Positions 1 to 6,771 of a stretch of 20,200 bases of DNA are shown one piece after another (within the stretch, counting starts at the first letter, position 1; the number at the start of each line of letters is the position of its first letter). Position numbers and translations under genes: made by a program. Origin of the DNA: JBPOJN01 sp052033505 (GTDB taxonomy: Bacteria; UBA10199; JACPAL01; GCA-016699445); NCBI GenBank assembly GCA_052033505.1, contig JBPOJN010000019.1, forward strand, positions 1 to 20,200, in the 5' to 3' direction. The notes under the pieces are model-generated. The model was not told the origin of the DNA and did no database searches. It saw only the letters and a list, made by a program, of their open reading frames with translations.

Positions 1-792
1 AACATCGTCGACCAGGATTTTTTCGAAGGATTGGGTTTCCAGCACTACGTCGGTTCGGCTGCCCTGGATGACAACGAGCTTCGTGAGATGGCGATCGACC
101 GCATCTACGATACTTTGATCGACGAAGACGAACTGCGCATCTGCGACAACGTGATCGGCCAGATCGCCGACGAGCTCGAGCCGCGTCCGTACTCTTCGCG
201 TGAATTCATCCGCGAGATGGGGCGTTACCTCGAAAACCAGGGCAAGAACCTGTCTTCGATTGTTCTCTCGGCCTACCGCAAAGATGTCCCGATCTTTTGC
301 CCCGCGTTTTCGGATTGCAGCGCGGGCTTCGGTCTCGTCATGCACCAGGTGAAACATCCGGACCGTCATGTGACTCTGGACTCCGCGAGAGACTTTCGCG
401 AGCTGACTGAGATCAAAATCGCCGGAAAAGAATCCGGTCTTTTCATGATCGGTGGCGGCGTGCCCAAGAATTTCGCTCAAGACGTGGTTGTCGCGGCGGA
501 TTTGCTGGGCAAGGAAGTCCCGATGCACAAATATGCGGTGCAGATCACGGTCGCCGACGAACGCGACGGCGGCTTGTCCGGCTCGACGCTTCGGGAAGCC
601 AGCTCTTGGGGTAAGGTCGACACGCGCGATGAGCAGATGATCTACGCGGAAGCGACGCTCGCGATGCCTTTGATCGTCAGCTATGCCTATCATCGCGGTG
701 CCGGGAAGGGCCGCAAAGCGCGCCGCTGGGCCCAGCTTTTCGAGAAGACGACACTTTCGGCTCCCACTGAGAAGACCAAGATCAAAGCTTAA
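1..792 (+). CDS. Deoxyhypusine synthase-family protein (5' end outside window)
   Basis: The frame is open from base 1, so the true start lies upstream; a TTG at 31 is only an internal possibility. 263 codons are visible, and family members usually have 300-370 residues. The C-terminal NAD-enzyme core is clear: an SAGFG segment near 330, GGGVPK at 451-468, and a conserved block ending SSWGK at 601-615. The last lysine (codon 613-615) aligns with the catalytic Lys329 of human DHS, and the GGGVPK lysine with Lys287. The family transfers the aminobutyl group of spermidine to eIF5A (DHS) or to putrescine (homospermidine synthase). Bacteria lack eIF5A, so a role in polyamine metabolism is inferred. 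Two expected substrate residues differ: Asn at the His288 position and Leu at the Asp316 position (my recalled human numbering). Cytoplasmic. It converges on the next gene, with only 4 nt between stop codons. The family is confident; the substrate is not. Confidence 0.85.
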   Translation, partial: NIVDQDFFEGLGFQHYVGSAALDDNELREMAIDRIYDTLIDEDELRICDNVIGQIADELEPRPYSSREFIREMGRYLENQGKNLSSIVLSAYRKDVPIFCPAFSDCSAGFGLVMHQVKHPDRHVTLDSARDFRELTEIKIAGKESGLFMIGGGVPKNFAQDVVVAADLLGKEVPMHKYAVQITVADERDGGLSGSTLREASSWGKVDTRDEQMIYAEATLAMPLIVSYAYHRGAGKGRKARRWAQLFEKTTLSAPTEKTKIKA

Positions 793-796
793 AAAA

Positions 797-1777
797 TTAG
801 ATTGCGGCTCTGAAGGAAGGTTGTTGTTGGGGTAAAAGCCGTTTCTGATCGAGTCTACGGACCATGTTCACCACCGCGTTCGCGGCTTCTTCCACGCACA
901 CGATATTGTGATGATTGTACGGCACGACCATTTGTTCGACGCTTTTTAAAAGAGCGGCGTCGGCAGGTACGAGCGTGTCATGCCCGGTCTCCGAATTCTC
1001 CAAGCACAGTCCCCGTACGAAGTTCATGCCGTGGTACAACGCTTTTTCCGCGAGCATGGCGGGTAAAGGGAAATGCCTGTTCTGAGCGGGCTGCAACTGC
1101 AAGACGTTACCGACAATATTTCCGTCCAAGACCTCGTTCGGCGTGCGGCCCACGGCGCGGTAGAACGCCTCTAATTGTTCGCGTTTCATGCTGCCGAAGA
1201 GCTCGCGCAGCACGGTGTGGTCCGATGTTTCCAGAGGCCTATTCGCCCATTCCGCATGGCGTTTGAGGGTAATGCCGTTCAGAGGGGAGGCGATGGCGAG
1301 GAAGAGTCCTCCCTGCAGCTGATCGACGGCGTCCCTCATTTGAGACGGGGAGACGTCGTCGAGATGTGGCAAGTTCTTGCGCAACGTTGACAGCTCCGCG
1401 CCCTTTGCCATGGCTGCCAGTACGTAGCTCGTGAAGCCGCCGGCGGAATGTCCGCAAATCACGGGGCGTTCGCCGATCACCTCGGGATTCCGCGCGAAGT
1501 CTCGGATCAAGAGACCCGTTTTATGTTTCCACTGTGAAAGATAGTTGGTCTCCGTATCAGCGTATCGCGCGATGGTCGGAGAAAAACCGTGGTATTGAAG
1601 CGTGGCGAGGTAGTCGGGGCCGGGCTCGTAGTGGAGCATTCCCCGGATAAAGTGCAAAGGGCGGCCTCCCGTTTTTGCGGTAGGAACGGGGCCGCGGGTG
1701 GCATAGAGCGTGCGCGTACCGGTGTGCAGAATTTGGTTCAGGCCGGAGATCAACAATCGAGCGGGAGAAAGAGCCAT
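797..1777 (-). CDS. Alpha/beta hydrolase, lipase/esterase-like
   Basis: This 326-residue protein has a nucleophile elbow GHSAGG at residues 109-114 (Ser111). Candidate triad partners are Asp267 in GHDTLVP and His289/His290 in YNHHN, in the order and spacing expected of an alpha/beta hydrolase. The strand before the elbow (RPVICGHSAGG) and the segment IASPLNG at 162-168 resemble triacylglycerol-lipase-like members. The specific substrate cannot be told. No convincing signal peptide is visible, so a cytoplasmic location is the default. The ATG at 1777-1775 is preceded by GGGA at a usable distance. Upstream on the same strand is the small gene 2114-1890, with a hairpin between them, so this gene may have its own promoter. 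The stop is 4 nt from the stop of the convergent DHS-like gene. Confidence 0.75.
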   Translation of the reverse strand: MALSPARLLISGLNQILHTGTRTLYATRGPVPTAKTGGRPLHFIRGMLHYEPGPDYLATLQYHGFSPTIARYADTETNYLSQWKHKTGLLIRDFARNPEVIGERPVICGHSAGGFTSYVLAAMAKGAELSTLRKNLPHLDDVSPSQMRDAVDQLQGGLFLAIASPLNGITLKRHAEWANRPLETSDHTVLRELFGSMKREQLEAFYRAVGRTPNEVLDGNIVGNVLQLQPAQNRHFPLPAMLAEKALYHGMNFVRGLCLENSETGHDTLVPADAALLKSVEQMVVPYNHHNIVCVEEAANAVVNMVRRLDQKRLLPQQQPSFRAAI

Positions 1778-1861
1778 TCATTTCCCGCTACAGAATTTCG
1801 TAAAAAAAGACGAGGACAAAAAGCTTCCAAAGTGACTTTTCTTCTTTTTTTTCAATATGTT

Positions 1862-1886
1862 ACACTGCGTCATTTTGACGCGGTGT
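1862..1886. terminator. Hairpin between minus-strand genes, possible terminator
   Basis: A 10-bp inverted repeat with one G-T wobble, ACACTGCGTC and GACGCGGTGT, flanks a 5-nt ATTTT loop. It lies 3 nt past the stop of the small gene at 1890, where a terminator for that transcription unit would be expected. The T-rich tail (GTTTTAATTTT) is on the plus-strand side, however, and minus-strand transcripts would follow the stem with AACATATTG. It may work as a poor terminator, an RNA 3'-end hairpin or a protein-binding palindrome. Confidence 0.4.
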
Positions 1887-1889
1887 GTT

Positions 1890-2114
1890 TTAATTTTGGA
1901 AATTTTTAGGCTGAGACGGGATGCCTTGCTGAGATTGGTAGGTTTTGGCTTCGCCTCTTAATAATCGTCTCAACGCACTTTGAGCGGCTCCATCGGGGCC
2001 TTTCATCGCCAAAGAAATCGTATGATTGGGCAAGGGGATCGCGGCTTTGATGCAATATTTCAAAACACCTCGGGCGAAGCCGAAAACGTCAAAAGCGGGG
2101 GGTTGTATTTTCAT
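1890..2114 (-). CDS. Small hypothetical protein (74 aa)
   Basis: I do not recognise this protein. Its start follows the stop of the large metallophosphoesterase gene by only 13 nt, and a GGAG motif (complement of 2122-2125) sits 7 nt before the ATG, so it is probably co-translated with that gene. The N-terminal half is moderately hydrophobic (FGFARGVLKYCIKAAIPLP) but too short and polar to be a sure membrane helix. The C-terminal half is basic and glutamine-rich (RRLLRGEAKTYQSQQG). No catalytic motif is visible. The ribosome site and close spacing are the only support. Confidence 0.45.
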   Translation of the reverse strand: MKIQPPAFDVFGFARGVLKYCIKAAIPLPNHTISLAMKGPDGAAQSALRRLLRGEAKTYQSQQGIPSQPKNFQN

Positions 2115-2121
2115 ATCCTGT

Positions 2122-2125
2122 CTCC
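2122..2125 (-). promoter_or_regulatory. Ribosome binding site of the 74-aa gene
   Basis: GGAG on the minus strand, 7 nt upstream of the ATG at 2114-2112. It lies just beyond the upstream gene's stop codon and is the main sign that the small ORF is translated. Confidence 0.5.
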
Positions 2126-2127
2126 GA

Positions 2128-4821
2128 TTAAAATTTCCGATCCATCACCGCGAACCAGCTGCCGCGTCCTTCACCTTGAAAAATATTTTCGCGATCGTAA
2201 CCTAATCCGAATTCCCACCCGCTTAAGTGCAGATTCAATTCCGCGATGTTCATGTCGTTTTGAAATCCGAAGTCGACGCCGTCTGGACCTTGATGGGCTT
2301 CGAGTCCGAGAGAGAAATTGACGCCTCTCAAAATGACATGCGTGCTGATCTGCCAATCGACGACAGCGGGCGTACGGGCGGCCGCGTAAAATTCATTGCC
2401 TTGTCCTTCCCACATCCATCCGGCCTCGAGACCTTCGAGAAAAAGAGTTCGTGCTATGGGGCCCAGTTGGTCCTGACTGAAAAGGTATTCCAGGCTTAAG
2501 CCCGAAGGGGATTGGAAAGGTGACGAAAGCGAATCGCCGATGCCGAGACCATGGAGACGCAATTTCAAGTGGTCGTTGATCTTTGTAGGCGAGATGAACG
2601 AATGCTTGATGCTTTGTTCGTAGCGAGGCAATTTTTTGTTCGCGTCCCCGTGGGCGAGAAAGGAAGCATCCGTTGTGTCCAGGCGTTTGCGGATCCGGCT
2701 CATTTCTTCGTTCACGCTGAGGGTCAGGGCGACGCCTTCTTTGTCTTTTTCTTTGCGGTAACGCTCCCATTGTTTCAAGAGGTCGTCATTGTCGAAGCGG
2801 GTTTGGGTGACGAAGCGTTCGATTTGTTTCTTGTGGTCGTCGTTTACGATCCCGATGAATTTTTTCGCTACGTAGTAGGTCTTGCGCGGACCGATGAATC
2901 CTTCCGGCGTGATAGTTTCCACCGTGAAATTGGGCGAACGTCCCATTCCGGCCGTTCCGGCCTGCCATACCATTTTCGAATTATGCAGGTTCGGTGCGGC
3001 TTCCTCGAAAAGATCATGGACCGATCCCGTGCATTCCGTGCGGCAAGCCTCGTGCGGATGCCAGAAGTCGCGTAATTGTTTCGCGTCACCCTTGGGAAGG
3101 CGGTCGAGCGTTTCCAGAAGGGCGCCTCTATAATAATGCAGGTTGTTTTTGATGTCGCTTCCGAGAACGTAGGCGTTGCCGTGGATGTGAATGTGTCCGC
3201 CCGTGTAAGAAAGCACGTTGGGGCTGCGCGCGATCATGTCGAGCATAGGATCGGGATGCGCTGTCGTTCCGAAGGTTAAGTCTTCGTTTTTGACCTTTTC
3301 CAAGGGGGTTGTGGGATTCGCGGGGTCATAAGGAACGCGATGTTTGCTGTTGATCAAGGGAGCGTGTCCCAGAATATGAACGTCGGAATTGGGGATGTTG
3401 ATTTCGCCCGCCAACCAAGCGAGCGAAGCGTCGCTCAAACCCACCGCATCAGGGGTTGCTTGGCGGACGGATTCCACCACCGATTGCAGGTGTGTGAGAG
3501 GGAACTGCCAAGGCCACCACTGCAATGTCTTGTAGATCTCATCGTCTTGCCGGAAGTGCGCAAGATCGTCTTCGCCCGTCGTGAGGAAAACGAATCGCGT
3601 CTCGCGGGATTTGGGATTTGAAGGGTCTCCTTTACCCAAGGTCAGGGAGTAATTTTGAAACGGATTGATCATGTAATGATAGCCGATCAGCGCGTCCGGC
3701 GTCGCCATGATTGAGTTCACCGCATCGTGAAAGAAAAATCCCAAACCCACGAGGTCTCCCTCGTAGCGGCCCTCTAAATTGCCGACTTCGTTGCTGCTGA
3801 GATTGAAATCGGAGGCTTTTATGCGGGCTGGGTGTTCTTCCGGTCTGAAGTCGTGATTTCCGGGCACCGCGAATGTCGCGGGTTTGAGGTGATTCAGCAT
3901 TTTAGCGACGATGTAATCATTGGACTGAGTCAGGCGACGGGCTTTGCCGTGGGTACGGCTGTCCGCGTCTTTGTTGTCTCCCAATAAGAAAATGAAATCG
4001 AGCTTTCCTAAGTCGTATTGGTGGTTTGCCCAGTTGATTATGGCATCGAAGTTCGCATTGGGGTTGTTGATGTCGATGTAGAGCTTTTTGTCTTTTAGCT
4101 GAGCTACTTTTTTCTCGAATTCATCCGCGCGGGAGGAAAGGTGGATGTCGGAAATGACGGCCGCTTTGAGCTCGTCAGGTTTTCCGTTTAAGTCCTGACG
4201 GTCGAAAATCATGAGGCCGCCGCGATTCAAGACTTCCGTGCGGCCATCGAGGGATTCTTGGACGAAATCGAACTTGCGGGTATTGACGCTTTCGGAAGGG
4301 TCGCTGGCAACTTTTCGGGATTCGTTGCTGAAAACTTGATCTCGGCCCGCCTCAATATGGCAGGAGATCATGTAATAATCGGCGTCGTTTCCGTAAATCG
4401 CTGCGAGGTGATTCAGATTGGGTTCGAAGCGCAGCTTCTCTTTCACTTCCTTGTCTAAGTAGTGATAAGACAATGTCGAATTGACCGCCAATTCAAAGCT
4501 CGGTGCGTTTGGGTCGGGGGCTTGCCCCCCGGGAATGAAGGGCGTGATGCGGAGCTTGTGATTCTTGCTCAAATTTTCCGCGACTTCTTGAGCGCTCTTG
4601 CCCTTTCGGCCCGCCACCAAAACGTAAAATTCACCAGGAGTTTCGTCGCCTAGAATATCTTTCTTGAAGATGTCGTCGTCATTTAAAGGAATAGGATTGC
4701 CGAGTTTGCCCTCGACGATTTCGACGTCGTCCTCTTCTATAGGCGACAAGGCCGTGCCGGTGATGACGGGTTTGGAATTGTCGACGTAGCTTTGGTGTCC
4801 CATTCTTTGAGGTATCGGCAA
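2128..4821 (-). CDS. Large calcineurin-like metallophosphoesterase with unknown N- and C-terminal regions
   Basis: 897 residues if begun at the TTG at 4821; the in-frame ATG at 4803-4801 (residue 7) is an equally good or better start. The frame is closed by a TAA 12 codons further upstream, so no longer N-terminus exists. The metallophosphoesterase core is spread over about residues 218-550: SDIH (224-227), GDNKD (281-285), GNHD (321-324), GH (485-486) and GGHIHIHG (541-548). These are the five metal-binding blocks of the family and all look intact. The gap between GNHD and GH is unusually long. Residues 1-215 match nothing I recognise. Residues about 650-720 are charged and helical. Residues about 740-897 are glycine-rich with alternating hydrophobic positions and end in Arg-Lys-Phe, reminiscent of beta-barrel strands, yet no signal peptide is present. 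A metal-dependent phosphoesterase activity is well supported; substrate and location are unknown. Confidence 0.8.
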   Translation of the reverse strand: MPIPQRMGHQSYVDNSKPVITGTALSPIEEDDVEIVEGKLGNPIPLNDDDIFKKDILGDETPGEFYVLVAGRKGKSAQEVAENLSKNHKLRITPFIPGGQAPDPNAPSFELAVNSTLSYHYLDKEVKEKLRFEPNLNHLAAIYGNDADYYMISCHIEAGRDQVFSNESRKVASDPSESVNTRKFDFVQESLDGRTEVLNRGGLMIFDRQDLNGKPDELKAAVISDIHLSSRADEFEKKVAQLKDKKLYIDINNPNANFDAIINWANHQYDLGKLDFIFLLGDNKDADSRTHGKARRLTQSNDYIVAKMLNHLKPATFAVPGNHDFRPEEHPARIKASDFNLSSNEVGNLEGRYEGDLVGLGFFFHDAVNSIMATPDALIGYHYMINPFQNYSLTLGKGDPSNPKSRETRFVFLTTGEDDLAHFRQDDEIYKTLQWWPWQFPLTHLQSVVESVRQATPDAVGLSDASLAWLAGEINIPNSDVHILGHAPLINSKHRVPYDPANPTTPLEKVKNEDLTFGTTAHPDPMLDMIARSPNVLSYTGGHIHIHGNAYVLGSDIKNNLHYYRGALLETLDRLPKGDAKQLRDFWHPHEACRTECTGSVHDLFEEAAPNLHNSKMVWQAGTAGMGRSPNFTVETITPEGFIGPRKTYYVAKKFIGIVNDDHKKQIERFVTQTRFDNDDLLKQWERYRKEKDKEGVALTLSVNEEMSRIRKRLDTTDASFLAHGDANKKLPRYEQSIKHSFISPTKINDHLKLRLHGLGIGDSLSSPFQSPSGLSLEYLFSQDQLGPIARTLFLEGLEAGWMWEGQGNEFYAAARTPAVVDWQISTHVILRGVNFSLGLEAHQGPDGVDFGFQNDMNIAELNLHLSGWEFGLGYDRENIFQGEGRGSWFAVMDRKF

Positions 4822-4823
4822 CG

Positions 4824-4923
4824 CGGCGGATTCATTGCTAACTTTGTCTGAGGTTTTTTATTTTTTAATGGGATCGTCAGGATTTTGCCTTGCGTCATTT
4901 CCTCCGTCTGAGTACGAGACCCG
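4824..4923. promoter_or_regulatory. Divergent intergenic region, likely two promoters
   Basis: This 100-nt gap separates the minus-strand metallophosphoesterase from the plus-strand SNF2 first half, so both transcription units should start here. It contains an AT-rich core at 4851-4869. One weak plus-strand pair is TTGCTA (4835-4840) and TATTTT (4859-4864), 18 nt apart, with four of six consensus matches each. I could not assign a minus-strand pair. The assignment rests mainly on gene layout. Confidence 0.3.
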
Positions 4924-6687
4924 ATGGCCCGTAAATCCCCAATTACTTTATCGAAACTCTTGATCTGTGTCCCACGGCCTCTGTTCGCCGATGACATGCT
5001 CGAAATCCAAGGCGGGATGACGCTAGACGCGTCGCGCACCCCCCAAGAATCCGAAATCCTCGAAGCGTCGCCGTTTCTCGGGAAATGGGACTACGCGAAG
5101 GCGCCGCTCTGTTACCGGCCCACGGCGTGGTCGAAGTTCCAGAAATTATCTTTTGAAATCCAATATTTATTTTCGGACGGCTTGATCCTGAACGCGCATC
5201 AGCTTTTTTATCATGAGTACGGAAAAATCGTCGATGCGGACCTGCGCATCCGGTTTGAGTCGCAGAGCCGGGAATTGCGCGCGTATACGACCGAAGAAGG
5301 GCGGGCGAGGCATTATTGTTATGAAGAAGAGTTTCTTCTGATTTTGCGGTCCGCTTTCGAAAAGAAGAATAGAAAATTCGAGATCCTATTCGCCTTAGGC
5401 TTCACCCCTGCGGAAGACCGCGTGGCTTTGCCGCTGACCGCGATTGAATTCTTGGAAGAATCCTCGCCTTTGCGCTGCGTTTTGACGTGCGACGGGGATG
5501 GGGAAAAGTCTTCCGAAGGCCGCGCCGTCCTTCAAGCCGAACCGCGAAAGGGCGTCGATCCGATCTGGTTTTCGTTTCCGACCTTTTTCTTCGATCCGCG
5601 TGTCCGCCGGCTCGTGTTTCATCAAGACGGTCACAAGATCAGCCGGCTTTTGAAGGTGCTTAATACGTACGATCCTGGAAGCGCTTTCGAAAGCGAAGGC
5701 ACGAATATCTTAGGCCACGAGTTTTTATTGAAAGGCCATGAAACGATCGGGACCGTCTGCCGTATTTTGCGGGAAGACCGAGAGTCTTTCGAGTTGCACG
5801 TGCTTCCCGGAAGCCAGGACGTAGCCCCGGAGAGGCGCCGTACTTTCCTGACGATCCACCAAAGGGACTACGAACGCGCGGCGATTTCCTATCAAGTCCG
5901 CTTTCCCGATGCGATTGATCCGGCGAAGACAGTTTTCGTCATGCATGCGGGTGACTGGAGCCGCCAAATCCTCAAATCCCTGTCGACCGGGCTGCAGGCG
6001 TTCTTGAAGCACGATAAAAAACTCATGCTGAACAGGCGTAAATCGATGCGCCAAAACGACCTAGTGCTCTTTAGTCACGTCGGTATCCAAGCCGTGCTCC
6101 TGCACCGCGTGATCGGTTTCCTGTTGCCGCTCCAAGCACCGCCGCCCGAAAAGGACGTCGCCGATTTCGAAAAGAAGCTCTTCGCCGACATCTCCAAGCT
6201 CATCGTGAAGAAGAACCAGCCCGGCGGCGATTTTTCAGCGGCCTTACATCACCTGTGCGGTCCGAAGGCCGTGTCTTTCTTGAGCGACTGGCTGCGTGTT
6301 TTCATGAGCCAATATTTTTCCGACAAAATCTCGCTTTACGGTGCCGCCGGCGAAGTCGTCTTACCAGCCTATCATCGCGATTTTTTGAAGATGGTTTGGA
6401 CGCTGATTCAGTATCGCGCCGCCAAAACCCGCGGCGACTGTTTCTTAAGCGCCCGCCGTCCGGTCCTGCAGACCGCCGTAGAAGCGACTCCGGGCCACAA
6501 GCGTCTGGACGTGCCGTTCTTAAGCGACCAACCCGTCAGTCACGACCGCATCCCCCAGTGGCTTTTCTTAAACTGGACCGCCGCCGAATTTCTGGAAGCC
6601 TTAATGCCCCTGCAGCCAGAGGGCATTGAAGTCCACTTCGACGGACTTCCCGTGGAAGAGCTCGGAGAAAAGGGGTTTCGGGCGTAA
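4924..6687 (+). CDS. N-terminal part of a split SNF2-family protein
   Basis: 587 residues with no catalytic motif of their own. The last 50 residues (WTAAEFLEALMPLQPEGIEVHFDGLPVEEL) look like the region that, in full-length bacterial SNF2 proteins, comes just before the DWF(D/E)L segment. The next gene starts at that segment and is in the same reading frame. Between them there is only the TAA at 6685-6687 and 28 open codons up to the next gene's ATG. I therefore read it as the N-terminal accessory region of an SNF2 ATPase, separated by one stop codon. No SWIM-type zinc motif is seen. The start is uncertain: ATG 4924 has a weak GAG upstream, while ATG 5017 has AAGG 4 nt upstream. The SNF2 assignment comes from position and this local resemblance, not from a recognised domain. 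Confidence 0.65.
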   Translation: MARKSPITLSKLLICVPRPLFADDMLEIQGGMTLDASRTPQESEILEASPFLGKWDYAKAPLCYRPTAWSKFQKLSFEIQYLFSDGLILNAHQLFYHEYGKIVDADLRIRFESQSRELRAYTTEEGRARHYCYEEEFLLILRSAFEKKNRKFEILFALGFTPAEDRVALPLTAIEFLEESSPLRCVLTCDGDGEKSSEGRAVLQAEPRKGVDPIWFSFPTFFFDPRVRRLVFHQDGHKISRLLKVLNTYDPGSAFESEGTNILGHEFLLKGHETIGTVCRILREDRESFELHVLPGSQDVAPERRRTFLTIHQRDYERAAISYQVRFPDAIDPAKTVFVMHAGDWSRQILKSLSTGLQAFLKHDKKLMLNRRKSMRQNDLVLFSHVGIQAVLLHRVIGFLLPLQAPPPEKDVADFEKKLFADISKLIVKKNQPGGDFSAALHHLCGPKAVSFLSDWLRVFMSQYFSDKISLYGAAGEVVLPAYHRDFLKMVWTLIQYRAAKTRGDCFLSARRPVLQTAVEATPGHKRLDVPFLSDQPVSHDRIPQWLFLNWTAAEFLEALMPLQPEGIEVHFDGLPVEELGEKGFRA

Positions 6688-6761
6688 TTCCAAATAGAGT
6701 CGTCAAAAGAAAAACAGCCGCAAGGCGGCGTTGAGGGGGAGGCTCCGCGGGCTTTGCCTGT

Positions 6762-6766
6762 GGAGG
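6762..6766 (+). promoter_or_regulatory. Ribosome binding site for the SNF2 catalytic half
   Basis: GGAGG lies 5 nt before the ATG at 6772. It favours 6772 over the TTG at 6754 as the true start and argues that the second half is initiated separately instead of being read through from the first. Confidence 0.6.
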
Positions 6767-6771
6767 GGGCG

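Noticed and set aside
4737..5039. 100-residue minus-strand ORF across the divergent gap
   Set aside because: It overlaps the starts of both flanking genes in other frames, has no recognisable features, and looks like a chance open frame.
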